From Ramicandelaber brevisporus (taxonomy: Eukaryota; Kickxellomycota; Ramicandelaberales; Ramicandelaberaceae), in NCBI GenBank assembly GCA_025201865.1, contig MU602997.1, forward strand, positions 1-27,102: a stretch of 27,102 nucleotides of DNA, given 5' to 3'. Shown piece after piece: positions 11,054-19,900 of this stretch. How positions within the stretch are numbered: position 1 is the stretch's first letter; the number at the start of each line of letters is the position of its first letter. Below the pieces are notes generated by a model. The model did no database searches. It was not told the DNA's origin and saw only the letters and a list, made by a program, of their open reading frames with translations. A program made the position numbers and the translations under genes.

Positions 11054-12369
11054 ACGGAGGATGATATCGCAGCTGTATGTTCACTCTAGTCGCACCACTA
11101 GCGCGTGCTCTCCCTCTCCATCATACCGCTTCTCTCTTACAACGCACAGATAAGCGATATCTTTGCCCTTCCATCTGTGTTACTGACATACTCTCAACGT
11201 CTCTGCGTGATTGTGCATTGTACTTTTGTCCTGTTGTTTGCTTTGTTTCTTGACCATGTTTAGCTCGTTATTGACAACGGCTCCGGCATGATCAAGGCTG
11301 GCTCTGCCGGCGACGACGCTCCACGCTCCGTTTTCCCGTCCATTGTCGGCCGTCCTCGCCACCAGGGTGTGATGGTCGGTATGGACAAGAAGGAGTCCTA
11401 CGTTGGTGACGAGGCCCAGTCCAAGCGTGATAACCTCGCCCTGCGCTACCCAATTGAGCACGGCATCGTGAACAACTGGGATGACATGGAGAGGATTTGG
11501 CGCCAAACCTTCTCCAACAAGCTTCGCGTCGCGCCAGAGGAGCATCCAGTCCTGTTGACCGAAGCCCCGCTCAACCCAAAGATCAACCGCGAGAAGATGA
11601 CCCAGATCATGTTCGAGACATTCAACACCCCAGCCTTCTATGTTGCCCTCAGGCCGTTCTTTCGCTGTACCATTCTGGTAAGACCAGTGGTATCGTCCTC
11701 GACTCTGGCGATGGTGTCACCCATGTTGTCCCGGTCCATGATGGTCACCCGGTGTCACATGCCATCCAGCGTATCGACTTGGCTGGCCGCGACTTGACCA
11801 TGTACATGTCAGGTCTCCTCACCGAGCGCGGCCACAATGTTGCCACCACCGCCGAGCTCGAAATCATCCGTGACATCAAGGAGAAGCTTTGCTACGTTGC
11901 CCTTGACTTTGACCAGGAAATGAATACTGCCACTTCCTCCAGCTCCATCGAGAAGTCCTACGAGCTTCCAGACGGCCAGGTCGTCACCATTGGCGCCGAG
12001 CGCTTCCGCTGCCCAGAGGCTCTGTTCCAGCCATCTCTGCTTGGCAAGGAAGCCGCTGGTATCCACGAGACCATCCACCAGTCTATCACAAAGTGTGATG
12101 CCGATATCCACCGTGACCTCTACGGCAACATCGTCTTGGCTGGTGGCAGCACCATGTACGCCGGCATTGCTGACCGCATGCAGAAGGAGATTACTACCCT
12201 TGCTCCATCCACCATGAAGGTCCGCACTGTTGCTCCACCAGAGCGCAAGTACTCTGCCTGGATCGGTGGCTCCATTCTCGCCTCTCTGTCTAGCTTCCAG
12301 AACATGTGGATCAGCAAGGAAGAGTATGACGAACAAGGTCCATCCATCGTCCACCGCAAGTGCTCCTAA
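11054..12369 (+). pseudogene. ACT1: Divergent actin gene, apparently broken (no ATG at the expected start, one-base frameshift)
   Basis: Actin polymerises into ATP-bound filaments. The model is exon 1 at 11054-11074, an intron, and exon 2 at 11264-12369. Family hallmarks include LVIDNGSGM, the His-containing [11 protein letters not shown] loop, [14 protein letters not shown], the phosphate loop DSGDGVTH and C-terminal GPSIVHRKC. Two lesions are visible. The codon expected to be ATG before GAG-GAT-GAT-ATC-GCA-GCT is ACG (11054). At about 11650 one base is missing (CTC-AGG where CTC-CAG is expected), so the frame of 11264-11650 does not continue into 11650-12369. An in-frame ATG at 10943 would add 37 residues before that Thr codon. 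Normally constant sites differ: Ile for Cys and Ser for Phe in the MCKAGF segment, and a final Ser instead of Phe. Codons are strongly C-ending, unlike the neighbours, as in highly expressed genes. Alternatives are an assembly error plus an upstream mini-exon, a real pseudogene, or recoding; no classical slippery heptamer is present. Confidence 0.75.
11075..11263 (+). other. Spliceosomal intron in the actin gene (189 nt)
   Basis: The donor GCT|GTATGT is at 11075 and the acceptor ...CATGTTTAG ends at 11263. TACTGAC and CTTGACC are branch-point candidates. Splicing joins ...DDIAA to LVIDNGSGM in phase 0, exactly the actin N-terminal order. Confidence 0.85.
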
Positions 12370-12871
12370 ACTATTCTCTATTTTGTTTAGTCGAACAACA
12401 GCAATGTTCGAACTTCTATCAAACAATGCACAATTATTGATTGTTGAAGGATGTCCCAACCCTACCGGGAAAACCAACAACCACCAAGTGTTCGATGGTG
12501 GTCCAATTGACGAGTCAGGTGCTTTTGGTTTGTACAATTGGAGGCGGGGTGGGGGACCACGGCGAATCATGCCGTGCTTGGAAGAGGGGGTGGCATGACA
12601 TACAAGCCGAGGCGGCTGTGCTTTTTTGGCCCAATTTTCAACAACATTCACTCGTCCCCACGCAAAATACACACAAACTTGACGACTGTTTGACCACGTT
12701 GTCTTTGAACAGCCACCACCCGCCAGGCGGTCCTTCCTTCCTTCCCCTCCGCTCTGACTTCCACAAGCAACCTCCACAGCCGCAACTCCTCTAACCAACA
12801 TATAGACAGGCAGACGATAGAACCGACGAAGCTTACTGGACAACAGCAGAAAAAAGGACAATACCAACGAT
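12370..12871. other. Actin 3' region / Cds1 5' leader with dense inverted repeats
   Basis: No gene is supported. Perfect short inverted repeats are TCGAACA/TGTTCGA (12391-12397 with 12405-12411), ACCACCA/TGGTGGT (12480-12486 with 12496-12502), CCAATTG/CAATTGG (12503-12509 with 12535-12541), GTGGTCC/GGACCAC (12498-12504 with 12554-12560, competing with the previous two) and CACGGC/GCCGTG (12558-12563 with 12571-12576). The second half, from about 12640, is C/A- and CT-rich like other leaders here and leads into the ATG at 12872. The long minus-strand open frame across this region and actin is a shadow of actin codon bias. Confidence 0.5.
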
Positions 12872-13549
12872 ATGGGCAGCAAAAAGTCATCTCGCGGCTC
12901 GACGACATCTGCAACAGCCACAGGGTCGAAGCGGTCGTCGTTTGAAGATCTCGAATCTGCTGCCACTTCAGCAAGCTTGCCACGTGTCGAGCTCAGCCAT
13001 ACTGCAGAGGGAGGAGTGACGAGAAGAAACGTATCGCGGTCAGCATCAGTAGCAGGCAATGCAGCAGCAACTGCAGCAGCACAGACGAATGGCTCCGCCA
13101 CAGACTCTTCAAACACCAATGTCAATGCAACTGCTGCATCCAGCCCTGAAACGGATGTCTCCATCTCTGGACAGGTCAAGCAGCTGCCGAATGCCTGGGT
13201 TCGCACCATCACAACGCTGATGATGATTGGCGGCTACTTCCTGATGGTTGCACTCGGTCCTGTAACTCTCATCATGATGGTCTCGATTCTCCAAACACTG
13301 GTGTTCCGCGAAGTCATCTCTCTGTCCAGCATGCCCAACAAGCTACGCAGACTGCCTTGGCAGCGTGCTCTCAACTGGTACTTTTTGCTGGTTACCAACT
13401 ATTTCTTGTATGGCGAATCAATTCTCTTTTACTTCCGCGAGCGTGTCTTCCGAGATGCATTTACTCAGGTGGTGGCAACTAACCACCGATTCATCTCATT
13501 TGGTTTGTACATTATTGGGTTTGTATGGTTTGTATTGACACTCCGCAAG
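12872..13549 (+). CDS. CDS1: Phosphatidate cytidylyltransferase (CDP-diacylglycerol synthase), 5' part, truncated by assembly gap
   Basis: The enzyme makes CDP-diacylglycerol from phosphatidate and CTP in the ER, the precursor of phosphatidylinositol, phosphatidylglycerol and (in fungi) phosphatidylserine. The visible 226 residues have a disordered Ser/Ala/Thr N-terminus (about 1-108) and then membrane segments ITTLMMIGGYFLMVALG, VTLIMMVSILQTLVF, LNWYFLLVTNYFLYG and FGLYIIGFVWFVLTL. The stretch NHRFISFGLYIIGFVWFVL is close to the yeast Cds1 segment. The catalytic CDS signature (S-x3-K-R-x3-K-D-x5-G-H-G-G-x2-D-R-x-D type) lies in the missing half. The 875-nt gap is about the size needed for the remaining 230-250 residues. 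The N-terminus MGSKKS resembles an N-myristoylation signal. The start at 12872 is the first in-frame ATG after a leader-like sequence. Confidence 0.92.
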
Positions 13550-14424
13550 NNNNNNNNNNNNNNNNNNNNNNNNNNNNNNNNNNNNNNNNNNNNNNNNNNN
13601 NNNNNNNNNNNNNNNNNNNNNNNNNNNNNNNNNNNNNNNNNNNNNNNNNNNNNNNNNNNNNNNNNNNNNNNNNNNNNNNNNNNNNNNNNNNNNNNNNNNN
13701 NNNNNNNNNNNNNNNNNNNNNNNNNNNNNNNNNNNNNNNNNNNNNNNNNNNNNNNNNNNNNNNNNNNNNNNNNNNNNNNNNNNNNNNNNNNNNNNNNNNN
13801 NNNNNNNNNNNNNNNNNNNNNNNNNNNNNNNNNNNNNNNNNNNNNNNNNNNNNNNNNNNNNNNNNNNNNNNNNNNNNNNNNNNNNNNNNNNNNNNNNNNN
13901 NNNNNNNNNNNNNNNNNNNNNNNNNNNNNNNNNNNNNNNNNNNNNNNNNNNNNNNNNNNNNNNNNNNNNNNNNNNNNNNNNNNNNNNNNNNNNNNNNNNN
14001 NNNNNNNNNNNNNNNNNNNNNNNNNNNNNNNNNNNNNNNNNNNNNNNNNNNNNNNNNNNNNNNNNNNNNNNNNNNNNNNNNNNNNNNNNNNNNNNNNNNN
14101 NNNNNNNNNNNNNNNNNNNNNNNNNNNNNNNNNNNNNNNNNNNNNNNNNNNNNNNNNNNNNNNNNNNNNNNNNNNNNNNNNNNNNNNNNNNNNNNNNNNN
14201 NNNNNNNNNNNNNNNNNNNNNNNNNNNNNNNNNNNNNNNNNNNNNNNNNNNNNNNNNNNNNNNNNNNNNNNNNNNNNNNNNNNNNNNNNNNNNNNNNNNN
14301 NNNNNNNNNNNNNNNNNNNNNNNNNNNNNNNNNNNNNNNNNNNNNNNNNNNNNNNNNNNNNNNNNNNNNNNNNNNNNNNNNNNNNNNNNNNNNNNNNNNN
14401 NNNNNNNNNNNNNNNNNNNNNNNN
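13550..14424. other. Assembly gap (875 N)
   Basis: This is a run of N. Frames drawn through it are artefacts. It hides the 3' half of the Cds1 gene and probably its stop codon. Confidence 0.99.
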
Positions 14425-14728
14425 TAATAACAATCACTTGTTTATACTCCTTCTTATTCACTACTTTACATCTTTATTTTCAAAACAAACCCTATCACCA
14501 AAAATACATGTCAGTAGCGCGTGACATGACGTACGTCCTGCCAATAATAATTGACGTGCCAAGGCAAGCCTCGCAGTCCAATAATATTTCCGTAATCAAT
14601 CTCCGGCAGTCGTACAAATCGCCTGTGCGCAGCTTTGTGTTCTGTCTTGACCTTTCACTTCACATACACCTGATACACACTTCATACACACGCTTTACAC
14701 ATACATACAAACACACTTTCTTTCTCTC
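14425..14728 (+). promoter_or_regulatory. Upstream region of the RING gene with paired CCAAT and TGACGT motifs
   Basis: The region after the gap holds no gene. It has a perfect 10-bp palindrome GACGTACGTC (14528-14537) containing TGACGT, a second TGACGT at 14552-14557, and two direct CCAATAATA(A/T)T elements (CCAAT at 14541 and 14578). CCAAT is the binding site of the HAP/NF-Y complex and TGACGT is a bZIP (CREB/ATF) core; their use here is inference. The last 60 bases are C/A/T-rich leader sequence. Confidence 0.4.
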
Positions 14729-16777
14729 ATGTCTCTCTTGTTACTCTGCCTGCTCTGGTCCATTCTCCAGCTAGTGGCCGCCATGCCACAGCAAACACCA
14801 ACTCTAACACTAACGCCAACTCTAACTCCAACACCAACTCTAACTCGAACGCCAACTCGAACACCAACAACTGTGTCAACACCAACTTGGTCTGGGTCTG
14901 CTTCTCGGTCAAGCACAGCTTTCATGCCTACATCGACCAGTTGGCCAGCTGCCATTCCTCCGCTTGTCTTTCGACCCTCGAGCCTACCGCTTCCATTTGC
15001 TGCGCGTATTGTAGTCCAAACCAACAACAATATACAGTCTGTACTGGTGGATTCAACTCGTGAGAATAGCATTGCAATCGCACGCTGGACACATGAATTC
15101 AACAGCAATGCGACGCCTGAAACTCCACAGCTGCTTCCAAGCAACTTCAGCTCCGTCTACCTCATGTCCAACAGCAACGACGGTGGCAGCGGCAGTAGTG
15201 GCAATTCACTCGCCAATTCTGGCATGGTTGGCTTGGCAGGTATCAACACACGCGTACCTGAGCTCAATCTCTTCAAATCAGTCCGTTCTGCAATGGCCTT
15301 TGCAGTTAACAGAGGGTTTAGTCATTTGATTCTTTATGCCAACAGCTCCTCACCTTCAAATCAATTTGACGGCATCGACTCGCTTCCGCCATCACCTGGT
15401 TCTACAAAAATTGATTCTGATCAGCTACCAGATTTTGTATTTACGAATCCGCAACCACCGATATCGCCACGACGAGCAGAGGCATTTGGAATTGATGACA
15501 AGTTTATGATGCTGTATCCGTTGATATCCGAGCGAACACTTCAGGGATTGCAGCTGTTCAGAGCGGCCTTTGACCTATCAAAGTCTCCCAAGTTGTCGGT
15601 GGTTGTGGTAACAAGTGCAATTGGCGAGCGGTTGAATAGTATCATTCTCCAGCAGCAGCAGCAGCAACAGCAGCAACAAAGTCCCTCAACAGTAGCATTA
15701 CCAGAGAATAATGCAGTCAAGCTGACAGTACAGGTGGCGCCAATTTACATCCTTCCAGCTCATATCACTACGCCAAGTTCACTCCCATCGGGCACGATTA
15801 TCTTGATTATTATGGGGTGCGTAATTGGACTGCTTGGTCTCGGACTGTGGCTGTCTCCACGGCTTGAATTGATTAAACAGAGAAGAATCTCAAGTGATGA
15901 AATTGCAGCGATAGAGTTGGCAGTTCAGCAGGCACTGGATATGACACAGCAAACAATTGAAGAACGACGTGCAGCGCTCGCAGAACAACGTGCGCGTGCT
16001 CGGAACGAACTACCAAAACCAATCAAACCGAGCTTGGAAGATATTGAGGTTGTGCAACTTGACAAATCCAACATGGATCGAGTGCTTATGCGAATGCAGC
16101 CAAGTACAGATAGAAGAGACAATGCTGGCGAGACAAAGGGAGATGATAAAGGTAGTGCAGATGGAGATACGCCAGTTCATCCACTCCAGGCAGCTCCACC
16201 AACATCAACAGTTCACGAGTCATGTAGTATTTGCATAGAAGAGTTTGCAGTTGATGATATTGTTCGAGTTCTCCCATCGTGTCGGCATGTGTTCCATTCA
16301 GCGTGCATCGATCCATGGCTAACCGCTACCAGTGCGCTGTGTCCATTGTGTAAAGCAGATACACGAACCCCGTCAGAGATTGCACACTTTGACTCGCGCT
16401 GCAAGTCGATTCTAGATGGTGCGTCTGCAAGTGTTGATGTAAATGTCAATAGAATCCAAATCACGGCGCAGCACTTTGACGATATTATCGATGCCATCTG
16501 CCTTACGAGAAACGGCAGTATCATCAAGCGGACGCGGCCGGTCACGATTAGAGCGCATCACACAAACAGCGCAATAGTCTTGGCACACTTTACGACCACT
16601 AAGTTCATTCGGGCCGAAAGACGCGACAGTGAACAAGCAAGTTGGTGGAGCAAGCTTACTGGCAGAGTGCACACAATGGCTCAATCACCAGAATGCATTG
16701 AGATTAGCATGAATCCAACACTGGCATCGCAGCGCAATCAACAGAGACAAACTGCCTATCCACCCAGACGAGTATAA
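14729..16777 (+). CDS. Secretory single-pass transmembrane RING-H2 E3 ubiquitin ligase
   Basis: This 682-residue protein is probably an endomembrane E3 ligase. It begins with a clear signal peptide (MSLLLLCLLWSILQLVAA), which supports the ATG at 14729. A Thr-Pro repeat region follows (likely O-glycosylated), then a lumenal domain to about residue 355 with a poly-Gln run near 308-317. A transmembrane segment lies at about 357-375 (IILIIMGCVIGLLGLGLWL), followed by a helical, charged juxtamembrane stretch (AALAEQRARARNE). The RING-H2 finger is at 499-541: CSIC, then C-R-H-x-F-H-x-x-C, ending CPLC, with all eight zinc ligands and the DPWL helix. The layout is that of PA-TM-RING ligases (RNF13, RNF167 type), but I cannot confirm a protease-associated domain in the lumenal part. 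The C-terminal 140 residues are unassigned. Its stop is only 143 bp before the next ATG. Confidence 0.88.
   Translation: MSLLLLCLLWSILQLVAAMPQQTPTLTLTPTLTPTPTLTRTPTRTPTTVSTPTWSGSASRSSTAFMPTSTSWPAAIPPLVFRPSSLPLPFAARIVVQTNNNIQSVLVDSTRENSIAIARWTHEFNSNATPETPQLLPSNFSSVYLMSNSNDGGSGSSGNSLANSGMVGLAGINTRVPELNLFKSVRSAMAFAVNRGFSHLILYANSSSPSNQFDGIDSLPPSPGSTKIDSDQLPDFVFTNPQPPISPRRAEAFGIDDKFMMLYPLISERTLQGLQLFRAAFDLSKSPKLSVVVVTSAIGERLNSIILQQQQQQQQQQSPSTVALPENNAVKLTVQVAPIYILPAHITTPSSLPSGTIILIIMGCVIGLLGLGLWLSPRLELIKQRRISSDEIAAIELAVQQALDMTQQTIEERRAALAEQRARARNELPKPIKPSLEDIEVVQLDKSNMDRVLMRMQPSTDRRDNAGETKGDDKGSADGDTPVHPLQAAPPTSTVHESCSICIEEFAVDDIVRVLPSCRHVFHSACIDPWLTATSALCPLCKADTRTPSEIAHFDSRCKSILDGASASVDVNVNRIQITAQHFDDIIDAICLTRNGSIIKRTRPVTIRAHHTNSAIVLAHFTTTKFIRAERRDSEQASWWSKLTGRVHTMAQSPECIEISMNPTLASQRNQQRQTAYPPRRV
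14795..14872 (+). repeat. Thr-Pro/Thr-Leu minisatellite in the RING protein
   Basis: Imperfect units of six to eighteen bases around ACNCCAACTCTAAC encode alternating TPTLT, TRTPT-type peptides just after the signal peptide. The repeat keeps the frame and probably forms a short mucin-like stalk. Confidence 0.75.
15650..15677 (+). repeat. (CAG/CAA)n coding microsatellite (poly-Gln)
   Basis: The run encodes about ten Gln in the lumenal domain of the RING protein. Confidence 0.85.
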
Positions 16778-16920
16778 CACACTACTACTTTGCTAAAGGT
16801 GTCTTTTTTAAAGTGATCGATGTAGTGCAGCTCGTTCAAGCTTCGCAGTTAGACTGGGCTTGTCGTACCTTCACCTTGACCTCCAACTGCGACTTTATTT
16901 GTTTTGTAGGCATACTTGAG
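16778..16920 (+). promoter_or_regulatory. Short spacer with probable 3' splice site before the helical-repeat gene
   Basis: Only 143 bp separate the RING stop from the next ATG. A T-rich tract ending TTTGTTTTGTAG at 16909 looks like an acceptor, so a 5' UTR intron, or a short upstream coding exon, is possible. The best nearby donor (GGTGTC at 16799) is weak. The downstream frame is open back past a GTG at 16813, but that is not an ATG. Confidence 0.4.
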
Positions 16921-19900
16921 ATGACCTTCATCCCGATTGAAGAGGCGCACGCTGTCTGTGCCAAGCTCGTAGCTGTCACCGACTCGCCAGCCGAGCTAGC
17001 CGTTGAACTCGACCGTGTCTACAGCTGGTTGTCCGAAGTCGTACCGCCGCGATTCCTCGAGCTTTCGCATCACGAGCAACGTCGACTTGCAGTAGCTCCC
17101 GCAGTTTCGCAGTTAACTGGCCGCGCTACGGCACTCGCTCAGGTGGATGGCCTTCCAACTGCCTTAAAGATAGCGCTCTCCAGTGACAATAGCACAGCCG
17201 CTCTCAAAGCAGCCGAGATTATCGCGGTAACGATGAATGCCACGAGACACACACCATCATCTGAGCGCAACGTATCACTTTTGCCGCAGAGGCTACTGAT
17301 TAATGGACCATTGGTGGGTGCGATGATTGATGCTCTGGCATCGACAGAGTCCGCTGACGTCTATCGCGTACTCTGCATAGCGTTAGCAGCGACTCTCCGG
17401 CAATCTTCAATAGGATTTGACATGGCCCTATCTCGCGGTCTCATCAATGTTGTGATTAGTCACATGAAGCGCCTCAGATCAAGCTGCACTCAGGCACAGC
17501 CTCATCTCACAATGCTGCTCGCGACCATTGTGTTCATGTCAGATTATAATCCGCAGCCAACGAAGAGCGATCACTCCATTCTATCACCAGTATCACAACA
17601 GAGCGAAGCTGAATATTCGCAAAAGCCACGACGGGAGTTTGATGACACACCAGACAAATATACCTCAGTCAGAATCAACCTGGCTCCAGTCCTCGATGAG
17701 ATTGGGCAGCACTTCAAGGAATGTGTTCTAATCGATGACAATGAGCACGATGCAGCTGGTGTAGTGCGAGCTGGACTGGTTGGTTTGACTGGCTTGGTGC
17801 GAAACCGCATGATTATATCGATATTGAACGATGAATTAGTTTTGACTCGTATTGCTCATCATCTGTCACATGGTCTGCACGAAGCCATACAGCTGGTTAA
17901 AGCTATTAGTGAATGCCATTCAGCGACTGCGAAGGACTTCATCAAGTCAATCCTGCCTAATGCTGATACTTTGGTCTCAGACGTCGTCAATTGCTTGAGT
18001 GCTCTATCCTCTGGCAATTGTGGTGATGATGGCGAAGATGGCGATGATGGCAAACTGGCTAATGTTATCGACTCCTTGGACTTGATTGCCTGTTTGTACT
18101 CGCTTGATGTCAACATGCGCAGCGCTGTAGCTGGTTCCACTCTCCCTCAACAGCTGCTCCAGCTACTGAATGATCCTGGGATTCGGGTTGATGTGGTACT
18201 GCGCATGGCTGCCATTCGCACTCTGGTCTCAATTGCCAGCTCCACGCTCTTGCCGCTTCCTGAAGAGCTCACTGTCAGCATTGTTGCTACTCTGGTCAAT
18301 GTAGTGCGGCAGTTTGAGCATGTGCAACTTGCTCGCGAGGCTGTTGATGGGTTCTGTGGCTTGAAGTTTACATCCATCGAATTGTATCGTATCTGCACAC
18401 AGCATCCAGTACATGCTGTTCTGCTAGAGCGATTCGACCAACTCAGTCAAGAGCCGGCAGAACACGATGCATTGCAACCGGTGCTGACTGTTCTTTCCAC
18501 CCTCATTGACCGCGATGCCACTGCCTCTGTTGCTATAGCTGCGCATCCTGGTCTGGTTACACGCATCTGTCAACTGTCTGCTGGCACCGATACACCACAT
18601 CTTGCCATCTGTGCGCTCTATCTGTGGCAGCAGCTGCTTGACAAAGAGTTGACTGTCCTCCCACATCCTGAAATGGAGAGCTTGATAACCAGTGCGACTC
18701 AACTGGCGCTGCGCAACGATGTCACATCCCATGAGGCTGGTACTGCCCTGGAAGCACTCTACTTTGTGTATTACGACCTGGTCCTGGCCGATCGCCATCG
18801 CATTGTCAGTCTCTGCTGCTCACTGTTCCGTGGTAAATGTCACAGTGCACTGCTGTATCCAACTGGAGCTTTGTTGGATGCCGTATTGTGCACACTGACG
18901 ATTGATGATAAGATGTACGTTGCAACGATCGCAGATGTTACATCGTCACTTGACATGGCGGCAAGTCACGAAGTGAACAAGCGTGCTGTAGCCATTCTGG
19001 ACCACTGCCCTGCTCCGCCAAATAACTACCCTGCGCTGTATCAGCCTGCTGATTCATCTGTTTTTGCTACAACGGACGCTATTCGCGCATTGCATGCTCT
19101 GATTACTGCCTCACGCTCTGAGCCAGACTGTGCGTTGGATTGTATGTTTCTGCACGGTGCTACAAGTATTGCAATGTGGTATCGTCAATCTACAGCCGAT
19201 GTCATTTTATCTCTATACCGTGAGTTGCAATTTGACGAGATCTTGGTTGATATTGCTCTGAACACAGGCAGTTCATTGGAAGTGCGCTACAACATTATTT
19301 ATGGTTTTATGAGATGTATTAAGCCATTCTCGGTTCCTGGCTACTCTAACTCCACTTCACAGCAAATGCAACAGTTGGAGTATATGACGATCCAGTTAGT
19401 TGGCCAGCTGGGTAGCATGGATCCAATCCTTGTTCAGTTAACAAGCACTCTTGTTACTCGAATCGCCAATTACATGACAGATGCAGGCAAACATCAGCTC
19501 ATCAGCGCATCCACACAGATATGCCATCGATTCCAAGAGGGCGACCACCATATTCCGCTGTTCACTCTGCTGCATGCAGCAACATTTGTTGTAGTTTGTG
19601 GTGATTGCAATAGTGAGGGATTATCGTTTGCTTTGCGTATTGTTAGTGATTTGGCGTGTGATACATTTGGTTCAATCGGAGTGCATCCACGTCATACTGA
19701 GCTGCTGATGAACATTCCCCAGTTATCCTGGATCTTCCATCAACTACAAACTGGCAATCAGATACCTCGCCACGATGATCTGGTCAATGTGTTATTGGCG
19801 ACCGTTTGCTACCAAGGTCTACCAGACAACATGGTAACACTTGCTGCCAACTGCTTGAAAGCTCTCTTAAGCGACTGTGACCCAACCCATCTTACCAAAG

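Noticed and set aside
11809-13212. 467-codon minus-strand open frame across actin and its 3' region
   Set aside because: It mirrors the C-ending codon bias of actin, has no recognisable domain and crosses the Cds1 start.
13465-14461. Open frames through the N run
   Set aside because: They consist of undetermined bases and carry no information.
16813-16920. GTG-initiated extension of the helical-repeat protein
   Set aside because: A GTG start is unlikely in a nuclear fungal gene, and the segment contains an intron-like acceptor.
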